Below, piece after piece: positions 7,474 through 16,984 of a stretch of 64,000 nt of DNA. How positions within the stretch are numbered: the first letter of the stretch is position 1; each line of letters starts with the position of its first letter. The position numbers and the translations under genes are program-made. This DNA is from Bacteroidaceae bacterium (GTDB lineage Bacteria > Bacteroidota > Bacteroidia > Bacteroidales > Bacteroidaceae): positions 62,001 through 126,000 of the forward strand of contig JAUUPT010000003.1 of assembly GCA_030843315.1 (NCBI GenBank). Direction: 5' to 3'. The notes under the pieces were generated by a model. That model saw only the letters and a program-made list of their open reading frames with translations. It was not told the origin of the DNA and did not search any database.

Positions 7474-9315
7474 ATGAAACAATATAAAGTCTTGCCTCCT
7501 GAGCAAACCATAAACAATATAAGGAACATCCTAAGCAGTATCGGTATACTGCTATGCGAAAATCACCTGATTCAGGATGGTTTATGCTCATGCAGGGTAA
7601 GTATCGGGAATAATGGACTACTCCCCTTGGATATAGGTACGAATGGCAAAGGACGCTCTTTTGAGTATTCTTTGGCAAGTGGCTGTGCCGAGTTCATGGA
7701 GCGTATGCAGAATCGTTTATTGCTGAATCCTAAGAAGGTGACTGCCGGAAAGGTTTTCAGCAGTTATGCTTTCTGGAATGAGGATGATGTGGTGGGTGAT
7801 CGTGAATCGGATAGCTGCAATTTCTCTTATGATGTGAACGAGAAGGAGGTTTCCCCGGAGTATTTCATAGGAGATATTGGAGAAGAACTAAAAAGATTTT
7901 GTAACAGTTCTTCCGATTCCGACATAACCGGCATCTTATCGAAAGTATCGAACAAGAAAACACTGACTGCCATTCCTTTTTATTCTGTTACTGATAAAAA
8001 GGAAGTCTTTCTGCCCATAGAATTCTTGTTGATGATGACAGGTTCCAACGGGATGGCATCGGGAAATTCGCCTAAGGAAGCTATGCTGCAAGCCATTTGT
8101 GAGGTCTTTGAGAGATATGTAATCAGCGAAATCTACTGGAAGCAGTTGACACCTCCCACCATTCCGCTCGACTACTTTAAGGGTAGCCCCGTATATAGCC
8201 GGATTCTTGCTTTGAAAGATACTACAAACTATGAGTTTATAGTGAAAGACTGCTCTTTAGGGCGTGGCCTTCCTGCGATAGGCCTGATAATTATTGATAG
8301 GGCAAGGCAACAGTATAACTTTATAGTAGGTGTGGATTGTGTTCCCGGCATTGCACTGGAAAGATGCTTTACGGAGATTCATCAAGGACTTGTCCGCTTT
8401 AATGGCTTGCCCTACAAATTTATGAATACAACTCCTGCTAATAAAGAGGAAGCAAGAAGGATTTCAAACAATCTGATAAACATCTTTGTGAGCGGAAGGG
8501 GTTATTGGCCTGCTTCTATCTTGCAGGAGCAAAGCTCTTATGAGTTTAAAGGATTCAATCGGGAATTGGGAATGTCCAATACTGCCGACTTGAACTATTG
8601 CATGGATTTGGTCAGGAAATTGGGTTATAACCTATATATAAGGGATAACTCCATATTGGGATTTCCTACGTATTACGTCGTTGTCCCCGGTATGAGCCAG
8701 ATGCATAATGCAGAGCCGACTCCTTTTGGTGACTACGCAGAGTCGATGAAACACTTGGGAGATGTGAACCGGTTGGGGCGTATGGACGATGCAATGGCGA
8801 AGTCCCTGCTTCAGGGTATTGAGGAGAATTATGCGATGATGAAAGAGAAGAGTTTCGACTTGCAGAAGGCTTTTGTATACAATGTAAACAAGGACTTGAA
8901 GAGCCTGTCCATAGAGATGTTGGCTGCACTATTGGCCTACTACCTGGAAGACGATGCGAAATGCCTGAAATACTTGCAGTTGCATCTAAGTGAGAATAAA
9001 GCCGGGTCTGCCTATCTCAATGCTTGTGTAGACTATCTGAAGCTGAAGATAGCAGGAGAAGATTCGTTTCAATTGCTGTTCTCCTTGTATGGCGACAGCG
9101 TGGCACGGGGAATCATTAATGATTTCAGTGACCCTAAGAAGATATTTCAATACTATAAGTTACCCAATTGCCCGCATTGTGCTTCTTGTCGACTACAGGG
9201 AGACTGTCGTGTGAAACAGATTCGGGCTCTGAATTTGAATATAAGCAAAGTTGAAGCAGAGCATCCCGTGCAGCAGATGCGGGTTATGCATTATCTTGAG
9301 AGTGTGAGTGATTAA
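7474..9315 (+). CDS. YcaO-domain protein, E. coli YcaO-like with C-terminal Cys motif
   Basis: YcaO enzymes use ATP to activate backbone amides. The 613-residue protein has the ATP-site signatures in order: TNGKGRSFEYSLASGCAEFMER (residues about 56-77, split here by the GCAEF segment), SNGMASGN (191-198) and CEVFERYV (209-216), then PGIALERCFTEIHQG. These and the TPR-like C-terminal half match the free-standing E. coli YcaO better than azoline cyclodehydratases, and no E1-like, dehydrogenase or TfuA gene is nearby. Unlike E. coli YcaO as I recall it, residues 566-578 hold CPHCASCRLQGDC, a CxxCxxCx5C pattern suited to zinc or an iron-sulfur cluster. Context points to modification of the 7257 peptide; its chemistry cannot be azoline formation. 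Confidence 0.9.
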   Translation: MKQYKVLPPEQTINNIRNILSSIGILLCENHLIQDGLCSCRVSIGNNGLLPLDIGTNGKGRSFEYSLASGCAEFMERMQNRLLLNPKKVTAGKVFSSYAFWNEDDVVGDRESDSCNFSYDVNEKEVSPEYFIGDIGEELKRFCNSSSDSDITGILSKVSNKKTLTAIPFYSVTDKKEVFLPIEFLLMMTGSNGMASGNSPKEAMLQAICEVFERYVISEIYWKQLTPPTIPLDYFKGSPVYSRILALKDTTNYEFIVKDCSLGRGLPAIGLIIIDRARQQYNFIVGVDCVPGIALERCFTEIHQGLVRFNGLPYKFMNTTPANKEEARRISNNLINIFVSGRGYWPASILQEQSSYEFKGFNRELGMSNTADLNYCMDLVRKLGYNLYIRDNSILGFPTYYVVVPGMSQMHNAEPTPFGDYAESMKHLGDVNRLGRMDDAMAKSLLQGIEENYAMMKEKSFDLQKAFVYNVNKDLKSLSIEMLAALLAYYLEDDAKCLKYLQLHLSENKAGSAYLNACVDYLKLKIAGEDSFQLLFSLYGDSVARGIINDFSDPKKIFQYYKLPNCPHCASCRLQGDCRVKQIRALNLNISKVEAEHPVQQMRVMHYLESVSD

Positions 9316-9340
9316 TTAATTTTTCGTAAAGAGGATGTTT

Positions 9341-11647
9341 ATGAGATCTATTTTATGTATATTTTTATCCCTTTTATCCTTCACGGTGCAAGCGCATCGC
9401 ATCAAGGGATTGGTGGTCGATAAAAGCGGTTCGCCGGTGGTTGCGGCGGCTGTTATTTTACAAAAAGTGGATTCTACCTTCGTTGGTGCTACGGTAACGA
9501 ATGAGAAAGGAGAGTTCGGATTTGATAAAGATACCGTTCCATATTGCATCATCATTCAGCATATATCTTATAAAACACAACGTATCAGCAGCTCGGAAGC
9601 ATCGCTGGGGACGGTGGTGCTGGAGGAAAGAACGGAGGTTCTGAATGAAGTTACTGTCAGTGCAAAGGCTGCTATCTTGAAGGTGAAAGAGAATGGTGCG
9701 TTGCTCTATGATATAAAGGAACTTACGAAAACCAGCCCGGTGAGCAATGTGCTGGACATATTGCAGGAGATACCGAGTGTGCAAAGAGTAGGAGATGATT
9801 ATGAAATTGTGGGTACGTCAGGAACGACTATCATCCTGAACGGGCGGAAGACCAATATGACTCCGGACCAACTGAAAGAGTTGCTGTCCACCACATCGCC
9901 TTCGCAGGTCAAGTCTGTAGAAATCTTCTATAATGCCCCCTCGCAGTATGGTGTGAAAGGTGCGGCAATCAATATCGTTATGAGCCGGCAGCGGACGGAC
10001 AATCTTCAGTTTAAGGGTGGACTCCGCACGGCACTATATCAGGGATTCTACTATTATCAGACAGGTGGTGTGGATTTTACTTTGTCCAATAAGCGTTGGT
10101 CATGGGATATAGGTTATGCATTGGGCAGTACCAACAGGCACTATGACCTTACGCTGAACTCCAATCACACGGTGGAAGATCAAACCCACGATGTAAAAGT
10201 GGAGACAAGCCAACACGCCGAGATCTTTGCCCATCGCGTTACCTCAAACTTCAATATCGACTTAAAGAATAAGTCTTCTTTCAACCTCTTCTACTCCTTG
10301 CAACTGAATGACTATAAACCCAAGATTCACTCGGATATGAATGTCGACCGGGAACCGATGCTTGAAAGCCGCAATAAGTATTCCAACGACAAATACCTGC
10401 ATTCAATAATAGCCGAATATCAGAACGGATTGTGGAAGATAGGGGCGGATGCCATCTTCTACAAACTCACTTCCGATCAGAACATGTACAGTGAGAACCA
10501 ACGTTCGGCAGAACTGAACTCTGAGTCGACGCAAGAAATCAGGAAATTCGATTTGTATGTCCATAATTCCAGCAAGATAGGAGCCGGTACCTTGTCTTAT
10601 GGAGTAGATGGTTTCTACTCTATGACAGATAATAAACACCTCACGACTTGGGACCGCGCATTGGAAGAAGATGCCCGTTTCTCTACCAGGCAGAAGGAGA
10701 AGTCTGTAGATGGTTTTGTCGGTTGGAGCCAGAAGATAGGCGAGAAAGGAATGTTGAATGCTTCGCTTATGCTTCAGTACTTCAATGCGGAGATAGAGCA
10801 AAAGGGAGATAAACAAACGCTGTGGGAAGAATGGTTCTTGTTTCCCAGCCTGACGTATAGGCATAACCTGAAGCCCGGTCAGGTCTTGCAACTTACCTTT
10901 GCCAGCAATAAGAGCTATCCTTCTTACTGGGATCTGAATCCGAGCAAGAACTACATAAATCCCTATTACCTGGAAGAAGGAAATCCGCAGTTGAGGCCTT
11001 ATGAAACCTATCAGTTGAATCTGAATTATATCTTGAATAACAGATACATCATCGGGCTGTTTGCCGAACTGAATCCTGATTACTCGACCCGGTTGTTCTA
11101 TCCGTATCCCGATAAGCTCCTGGCAAGTAACAGGCTCATCAACTTTGATTATAGTAATAGGTTCGGTATCATGGGAGTTGCCCCGGTGAAGTGGAATAAG
11201 TCTATCAATACCAAATTCTCCGCCAATGTCTATATAAAGAAAGATAAAGGCTCGTTCGAGGATATAGCCTTCAATCGCGATAGGATTTCCGGTAGCATCA
11301 GCTTGACAAATAACTTTATACTGAACAAACCTCAAACGTTGTCACTCCAAGTATCCGGAGCTTATCAAATGCCGGACATCCGGGGGGCATTGGATTTGGA
11401 AGATTGGCTCTATACCTCCGTCAGCCTGATGTGGCAGCCCAAGGGCGGGCATTGGAACTTTATCCTGAAAGGTGAGGATTTGTTCAATACTTATAATATG
11501 GTAGAAAAGTCGAAGCATGCTCCACTTGATTATTCTTTAAAAACGATTAAGGATAGCCGGTTCGCGTCTTTATCCATCCGTTATTCATTCGGCGGATATA
11601 AGGAGAAGAGGCTGAAACAGGTCGATACTCATAGAATGGGTTTCTAA
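9341..11647 (+). CDS. Outer-membrane beta-barrel protein of the TonB-receptor-like family
   Basis: I prefer the ATG at 9341 over 9335 because a GAGG sequence lies about six bases upstream. The 768-residue product has a signal peptide ending near VQAH, a carboxypeptidase-regulatory-like domain (about 20-100), a plug-like domain (about 115-205, with IPSVQRVGDDYEIVG and ILNGR) and a long beta-barrel ending in aromatic-rich strands. It resembles the protein at 23266-25671 in layout. It begins 25 bases after the YcaO stop and ends four bases before the exporter gene, so it is part of the same transcript. It may release the peptide through the outer membrane, act as its receptor, or give immunity. 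Confidence 0.85.
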   Translation: MRSILCIFLSLLSFTVQAHRIKGLVVDKSGSPVVAAAVILQKVDSTFVGATVTNEKGEFGFDKDTVPYCIIIQHISYKTQRISSSEASLGTVVLEERTEVLNEVTVSAKAAILKVKENGALLYDIKELTKTSPVSNVLDILQEIPSVQRVGDDYEIVGTSGTTIILNGRKTNMTPDQLKELLSTTSPSQVKSVEIFYNAPSQYGVKGAAINIVMSRQRTDNLQFKGGLRTALYQGFYYYQTGGVDFTLSNKRWSWDIGYALGSTNRHYDLTLNSNHTVEDQTHDVKVETSQHAEIFAHRVTSNFNIDLKNKSSFNLFYSLQLNDYKPKIHSDMNVDREPMLESRNKYSNDKYLHSIIAEYQNGLWKIGADAIFYKLTSDQNMYSENQRSAELNSESTQEIRKFDLYVHNSSKIGAGTLSYGVDGFYSMTDNKHLTTWDRALEEDARFSTRQKEKSVDGFVGWSQKIGEKGMLNASLMLQYFNAEIEQKGDKQTLWEEWFLFPSLTYRHNLKPGQVLQLTFASNKSYPSYWDLNPSKNYINPYYLEEGNPQLRPYETYQLNLNYILNNRYIIGLFAELNPDYSTRLFYPYPDKLLASNRLINFDYSNRFGIMGVAPVKWNKSINTKFSANVYIKKDKGSFEDIAFNRDRISGSISLTNNFILNKPQTLSLQVSGAYQMPDIRGALDLEDWLYTSVSLMWQPKGGHWNFILKGEDLFNTYNMVEKSKHAPLDYSLKTIKDSRFASLSIRYSFGGYKEKRLKQVDTHRMGF

Positions 11648-11651
11648 AGTT

Positions 11652-13856
11652 ATGAAGAGTTTTCCTTTTTATGCCCAGATGGATATGATGGACTGCGGTC
11701 CTACGTGTCTGCGCATGATTGCCAAGTTTTATGGAAAGTCGTACTCGCTGCAAACGCTCCGCGAACGTTCCTTTGTTTCCCGGGATGGGGTTTCCATGTT
11801 GGGCATCAGTGATGCGGCCGAGTCCATAGGAATGCGTACTGCGGGCGTGGCGTTGTCTTTTGACCAACTGACGAACGACACACCTCTGCCCTGCATTCTC
11901 CATTGGAACCAGAATCATTTTGTGGTGTGCTATGGCATAAAGGGGAAGAAAGGCAACTACCGCTTTCAGATAGCCGACCCGGGCAAGCAACTGATTACCT
12001 GCACTGAACGGGAAGTCAGGCATTCCTGGATCTCCACCCAGCAGGGAGGGGTAGGCAAGGGACTGGCTTTATTGCTTGAACCCAGCCCGGATTTCTACAA
12101 AGAAGAGGGCGAAGAAGAAAACAAAGGACGAAAACTTTCTTTCTTCCTCAAATACCTTACTCCCTATAAGAAGCAGCTACACCAACTGATATTAGGCATG
12201 CTGACCGTCAGCCTGCTGCAGCTCATCCTTCCTTTCCTGACTCAGGCATTGGTAGATATCGGTGTCCGCGACGGCAACCTGAACTTTATCACGCTGGTGC
12301 TGATTGCCCAGCTCGTTATCTCCGTGTCCCAGCTTTCCGTCGAGTTCATCCGCAGTTGGATATTGCTTCACGTCAATACACGTATCTCCATTTCGCTGAT
12401 CTCCGACTTCCTTGCAAAGCTGATGAAGCTCCCGCTCCATTTCTTCGATACGAAGATGGTGGGCGATATCATGCAGCGCATCGGCGATCACGACCGTATC
12501 AAGACCTTCCTCACCGGTTCGGCCATCACTACGCTGTTCTCCTTCTTCAGCTTTTTCATCTTTGCCATAGTGCTTGCTTACTATAATCTGGCGATACTGT
12601 GCATCTTCTTTGTGGGCAACGCGCTGTATGTGCTTTGGATTCTTGCCTTCATGAAGTATCGCCGCGAACTGGACACCCGCCGCTTTGCCCAGGCATCGAG
12701 CCAGCAAAGCAGCCTGATACAGATGGTGACCGGTATGCAGGAGATCAAGCTGAACAACTGCGAGACACAAAAGCGCTGGCAATGGGAACGCATCCAGGTG
12801 AATCTTTTCAAGATCAGTGTCAAGGGACTTGCCGTGGGACAGATACAGCAGGTGGGGTCTGTTTTCTTCAATCAGACTACTAATATCATCGTCTCGTACA
12901 TTGCTGCCAAAGCAGTGGTGGAAGGGCACATGACACTCGGTATGATGATGTCACTTACCTATATTATAGGTCAGCTCAGTGCGCCGATATCCTCCCTCAT
13001 CAGTTTTTCCCAGCAATGCCAGGATGCTAAGATCAGCTTGGAACGCCTGAACGAGATACATGGAAAACCGGATGAAGAAATGGATATAACTTCCAAACTT
13101 CCCTATCTGCCGGAGAAACGAGACCTGAAGATGACAGGCGTCTATTTCAGTTACAGCGGTGCCGACCGCAATTATGTGCTCGAAGACGTGACGTTGCACA
13201 TCCCCGAACACAAAGTCACCGCCATTGTGGGCGGAAGCGGGAGCGGAAAGACCACTCTCATTAAACTGCTGCTCGGCTTCTATACCCCCAACCAGGGCAT
13301 GGTGAAAGTGAACGAAACCCCGCTGGAGAATATAAACCCGCACCTGTGGCGTGCCAAGACGGGTGCCGTGATGCAAGACGGCTTTATCTTCTCCGAAACC
13401 ATTGCGCAGAACATCGCCGTGGGCGAGGAACAGATAGACCTCGAACGCCTGCAACATGCCGTGACGGTGGCGAATATCCGTGATTTCATCGACTCGCTTC
13501 CCTTAGGCTACAATACCAAGATCGGTATGGAAGGCAATGGCATCAGCCAGGGGCAACGGCAGCGCATCCTGATAGCGCGTGCGGTGTACAAGAATCCGGA
13601 GTACCTCTTCTTCGACGAGGCTACCAATGCGCTCGATGCCAATAATGAAAAAGAGATTATGGGACATCTGTACGAGTTCTATAAAGGGAAAACCGTAGTC
13701 GTTGTGGCACACCGCCTGAGTACGGTGAAGGATGCCGACAAGATTATAGTGCTGGACAAAGGCCATATTGCCGAAGAAGGTACGCATAAGGAACTGACGA
13801 AACAGAAAGGGCTGTATTACCAGTTAGTAAAGAATCAGTTGGAGCTGGGTAACTAA
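11652..13856 (+). CDS. C39 peptidase-containing ABC exporter
   Basis: The 734-residue protein combines leader peptidase, membrane domain and ATPase. The catalytic triad is visible: Cys15 in MDCGPTCL, His89 in QNHFVV and Asp109 in IADP. Six membrane helices follow (about 170-450). The ATPase has Walker A GGSGSGKTT (527-535), signature ISQGQRQR and Walker B YLFFDEATNALD. Such proteins cut double-glycine leaders while pumping the core out of the cytoplasm, so the peptide at 7257 is the obvious substrate. The stop codon overlaps the start of the adaptor gene (TAATG), indicating translational coupling. Confidence 0.96.
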   Translation: MKSFPFYAQMDMMDCGPTCLRMIAKFYGKSYSLQTLRERSFVSRDGVSMLGISDAAESIGMRTAGVALSFDQLTNDTPLPCILHWNQNHFVVCYGIKGKKGNYRFQIADPGKQLITCTEREVRHSWISTQQGGVGKGLALLLEPSPDFYKEEGEEENKGRKLSFFLKYLTPYKKQLHQLILGMLTVSLLQLILPFLTQALVDIGVRDGNLNFITLVLIAQLVISVSQLSVEFIRSWILLHVNTRISISLISDFLAKLMKLPLHFFDTKMVGDIMQRIGDHDRIKTFLTGSAITTLFSFFSFFIFAIVLAYYNLAILCIFFVGNALYVLWILAFMKYRRELDTRRFAQASSQQSSLIQMVTGMQEIKLNNCETQKRWQWERIQVNLFKISVKGLAVGQIQQVGSVFFNQTTNIIVSYIAAKAVVEGHMTLGMMMSLTYIIGQLSAPISSLISFSQQCQDAKISLERLNEIHGKPDEEMDITSKLPYLPEKRDLKMTGVYFSYSGADRNYVLEDVTLHIPEHKVTAIVGGSGSGKTTLIKLLLGFYTPNQGMVKVNETPLENINPHLWRAKTGAVMQDGFIFSETIAQNIAVGEEQIDLERLQHAVTVANIRDFIDSLPLGYNTKIGMEGNGISQGQRQRILIARAVYKNPEYLFFDEATNALDANNEKEIMGHLYEFYKGKTVVVVAHRLSTVKDADKIIVLDKGHIAEEGTHKELTKQKGLYYQLVKNQLELGN

Positions 13857-15166
13857 TGGCAGAAGAAGAGAAGAAATATAAGAATATAGAGCTGCGCAGC
13901 GAAGAGGTGCAGGAAGTGATGAACCATATCTCGCCGTGGGTGGTGAGGTGCGGCATCACGGCTCTGTCCGTCATACTGCTGATTTTGCTGATAGGCTGCT
14001 GGATATTCAAGTACCCGGACACCTTGATGGCGGAAGTAACCCTTGCCACCGAAGAACCTCCCGCCTTTGTATTGGCACACGCCACCGGAAAGCTCGATAC
14101 GCTCTATGTGGCGAACGGGAGCCCGGTTGAAACCAATACCGACCTGGGTGTCATCAGCAATGCGGCTTCCTCCGAAGATGTGCGCTGGCTATCGAAGCAG
14201 ATGGAGCAGTGGAGCAAAGCCGACTATGACTGGCAGAAAGGCGTGGCACTTTTTACTGGCAAACGCCTGCAACTGGGCGAACTGCAATCTGTCTTTGCCG
14301 ACTTCATAACCTCTCTCACCGGGTATGCCCGCTTCATGGAACTGGACTATTACACTAAGAAACTCCATGCACAAGAGCGGCAGTTGGATGGGCAGCGTTC
14401 ATACCTCCGGTTGACTGAACGGGAATATACACTGACGGAGAAGGATTTGAAACTCGCCCAAAGCATGTATCATCGCGACTCCATCCTGTATGCGCGCAAA
14501 GTATTGATGGCTGCCGATTTTGAAGAGTCGGGCAGTAAGTACCTGCAAAGCCTCCGTTCGCAAGAGAGCGCACGGATGAGTCTGCTCCAGGCAGAGATGC
14601 AGTTGGTACAGCACGAAGAGAACCTGCTGGACATCCGCAAGCAAGCCTACGACGAAGAACAAACCCACCGGACGGAGTTGAAGAATGCAGTGGAGCAACT
14701 GGTCGCCCAGTTGAGTGCCTGGGAGTATTCCTATCTGCTGAAAAGCCCCGTCAGCGGCAAAGTCACCTTTATGACCGTGTGGAGCCGCAATCAGAACGTG
14801 AAGTCGGGCGAAACGGTCTTTATGGTTCAGCCGTCGGATAGCTCCACCGTGCTAGGCAGGGCATTGTTGCCGTTGCAAGGTTCCGGCAAGGTACACGCCG
14901 GTCAGCGGGTGAATATACGTCTCAATAACTACCCCGACCAGGAGTTCGGCTATGTGAAAGGCGAGGTGAAAAGCGTTTCGCCTGCTCCCAACGAAGAAGG
15001 AATGTTTGTGGTGGAAATCGCACTGCCTGCCGGACTGAAGACCAATTATAACAAACAACTGCCCGTGTCGCGCGAACTGAAAGGTACGGCAGACATCATC
15101 CTTGCCGACAGAAATGTGTTGGAAAGACTGCTGGCTCCGCTAAGGAAGGTGCTGGAATATGAATAA
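13856..15166 (+). CDS. HlyD-family periplasmic adaptor of the peptide exporter
   Basis: The 436-residue protein has a cytoplasmic N-terminus, one membrane segment near 38-58 (GITALSVILLILLIGCW), a lipoyl half-motif around 70-105, a long coiled coil about 150-290, the second lipoyl half with SPVSGKVTF, and a beta-barrel segment near the end. It should link the inner-membrane exporter to an outer-membrane channel. It overlaps the exporter stop by one base. No TolC gene lies in the locus, so it may use an unlinked TolC or the outer-membrane barrel at 9341. This is the last gene of the island; it converges with the permease at 15215. Confidence 0.93.
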   Translation: MAEEEKKYKNIELRSEEVQEVMNHISPWVVRCGITALSVILLILLIGCWIFKYPDTLMAEVTLATEEPPAFVLAHATGKLDTLYVANGSPVETNTDLGVISNAASSEDVRWLSKQMEQWSKADYDWQKGVALFTGKRLQLGELQSVFADFITSLTGYARFMELDYYTKKLHAQERQLDGQRSYLRLTEREYTLTEKDLKLAQSMYHRDSILYARKVLMAADFEESGSKYLQSLRSQESARMSLLQAEMQLVQHEENLLDIRKQAYDEEQTHRTELKNAVEQLVAQLSAWEYSYLLKSPVSGKVTFMTVWSRNQNVKSGETVFMVQPSDSSTVLGRALLPLQGSGKVHAGQRVNIRLNNYPDQEFGYVKGEVKSVSPAPNEEGMFVVEIALPAGLKTNYNKQLPVSRELKGTADIILADRNVLERLLAPLRKVLEYE

Positions 15167-15214
15167 TCGCGAATAGTAAGTACTCCCTTCCGGCAAGAGG
15201 CAAGCACTATCGCT

Positions 15215-16234
15215 TTATTGCACTTTCCTCCCCGCATCCAGATACCCTCTCTTGAACATATCCACGAACAAAAAGAAGAGGGAGAGCATTAACGGGCCGA
15301 AGATGACACCCATAAACCCGAAGAGGGGCAGGCCGACGACGACTCCGAAAACAGTGATGAGCGGATGGATATCCGCCATCTTCTTCTGTATGATGAAGCG
15401 GATCAGATTATCGAGCTGCGAGATAACGACACCGCCATAGACGGCCAGCCCGATGGCTTGCACCCAATTGCCTATCAGTGCCATATAGACGGCTATCGGA
15501 AACCATACCAGCGCCGTGCCCACCATCGGGATGATACTGGCAAAGCAAGTAAGAAACCCTGCAAACAGGATGTTGGGAGCGCCGAATATCCAGTAACCTA
15601 TCATGGCTACGCTGCCTTGTATGATTGCCAGCAGAGGGATGCCGATGGCATTGGAGCGGATAATCATGTCGATTTCGTGTACTACGTTCCGGGTATTGAC
15701 GTCGTTGAAGGGGAGGATGTCGTTGACATACTGCTCCATCTTCTTTCCGCCTATTAGCATGAAGTAGAGCACGAATATAAGTACGAACACATTGATAGCG
15801 AAACTGCTGATGCCTTCCATCACCGCCTGCCCTATCCGTGGAAGGACTGAGATGACGTAAGCAACGGTATCTTTCCCCAGTATATAATAACCGGTTTTGG
15901 CCTTGATGATGTTGGCCGCTTCTTCAAAGGGGGCAAGGATGGCCTGCGGGTCGAGGTTGATGTTTTGCAAGTTGACTACAGCCAGCCACACTACCAGTCC
16001 CAGGGGAACAAGAAAGCACAGAATGGCTTCCGCCGTGATGAGGGTGGCGGCGATACTACGTCTCATTTTCCGTTTGTCGGACAGGTGTATCATCTGCTTT
16101 CTTACCAGGGTATAGATGGTCAGTGCCCCCAGCAGTCCGCCGAGGAAGGGAATGATTTGTCTGAATAGGATAATGCCTAAGCCGATGATGATGGCGATTA
16201 GCGAGTATTTCCAGTATTGTTCCTTTGTGCTCAT
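15215..16234 (-). CDS. AI-2E family transporter (membrane permease)
   Basis: The start ATG at 16234 gives 339 residues and begins MSTKEQYWKYSLIAII; upstream in-frame codons look non-coding. There are about eight hydrophobic segments: two near the N-terminus, one near 70-95, one near 140-165, and several after 200. FMGVIFGPLMLSLFF near the end is typical of the family. Members include TqsA of E. coli, linked to export of the signal AI-2, and sodium/proton antiporters, so the substrate cannot be named. It converges with the HlyD gene, with only 48 bases between the two stops. Confidence 0.9.
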   Translation of the reverse strand: MSTKEQYWKYSLIAIIIGLGIILFRQIIPFLGGLLGALTIYTLVRKQMIHLSDKRKMRRSIAATLITAEAILCFLVPLGLVVWLAVVNLQNINLDPQAILAPFEEAANIIKAKTGYYILGKDTVAYVISVLPRIGQAVMEGISSFAINVFVLIFVLYFMLIGGKKMEQYVNDILPFNDVNTRNVVHEIDMIIRSNAIGIPLLAIIQGSVAMIGYWIFGAPNILFAGFLTCFASIIPMVGTALVWFPIAVYMALIGNWVQAIGLAVYGGVVISQLDNLIRFIIQKKMADIHPLITVFGVVVGLPLFGFMGVIFGPLMLSLFFLFVDMFKRGYLDAGRKVQ

Positions 16235-16310
16235 AACATTTGCGTTTCTTATAAGAAAGAAACACAGGAAAGGCTGAAAAAGTTTGAAGTGAGCAGATAA
16301 AAAGGCGGAA

Positions 16311-16925
16311 CTACCCTTCGTCCAGCCAGCCCAGTCCCTGGCGCACGATTTCCGCTTCTCCGCCGGTGCAGTCCACAATGGTAGAGCCTTCGGTGTTGCC
16401 GATGCCGCCGTCAATCACCAGGTCTACGATGTCGCCGAACTTCTCGTCTATCAGTTCGGGGTCGGTGCAGTACTCTATGTCCTCGTGGTCGTCGTGGGGC
16501 AGGGTGGTGGTCATGAGGGGAGCATCGAGCAGGCGGGCTATTTCCTGGCTGATGGCGTTGTCCGGCATGCGGATGCCCACTTCCTTGCGGTTGCGGAATA
16601 TCTTGGGCAGGCGCGTGGTACCGTTCAGGATGAAGGTGAAGGCGCCCGGCAGGTTGCGCTTCATCAGTTTGAAGGTGGTGTTGTCCACTTTGGCATATTC
16701 GCTCACTTTGCTCAGGTCGTAGCAGATGATGGAGAGGTTGTTCTTCTTCGGGTCTATGTCCTTGAGGCGGCAGATGCGTTCGATGGCGCGCTCCTTCAGG
16801 CCGTGGCAGCCGATGGCATACATGGTGTCGGTGGGATAGATGATGATACCTCCATCGTTCAGTATGTCGATCACTTGTTGCAGGTCGGCAGGGTTGTTGT
16901 TTTTTTCGTAAAGCTTCAGAAGCAT
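16311..16925 (-). CDS. Sua5/YciO/YrdC family protein (threonylcarbamoyl-AMP synthase type)
   Basis: Start at 16925 gives 204 residues starting MLLKLYEKNNN. Visible motifs are GGIIIYPTDTMYAIGC near the start, KRNLPGAFTFIL and VGIRMPDN, all typical of the YrdC fold that binds ATP and carbamoyl groups. Family members make threonylcarbamoyl-AMP for the t6A37 tRNA modification, although YciO-type paralogues have uncertain roles. The variant sequence (no KRxx triad written as in TsaC) leaves a YciO-like role possible. The gene lies 77 bases upstream of the permease on the same strand. Confidence 0.85.
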   Translation of the reverse strand: MLLKLYEKNNNPADLQQVIDILNDGGIIIYPTDTMYAIGCHGLKERAIERICRLKDIDPKKNNLSIICYDLSKVSEYAKVDNTTFKLMKRNLPGAFTFILNGTTRLPKIFRNRKEVGIRMPDNAISQEIARLLDAPLMTTTLPHDDHEDIEYCTDPELIDEKFGDIVDLVIDGGIGNTEGSTIVDCTGGEAEIVRQGLGWLDEG

Positions 16926-16984
16926 AGGCAAAGGTGTTAATACCGAAACAAAAGTAAGTAATAATCTGCTTATAAACAAGTAAG

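Noticed and set aside
7474..9315. Azoline-forming (TOMM) cyclodehydratase
   Set aside because: No E1-like or dehydrogenase partner is present, the sequence is closer to E. coli YcaO, and the neighbouring core peptide has no Cys, Ser or Thr.
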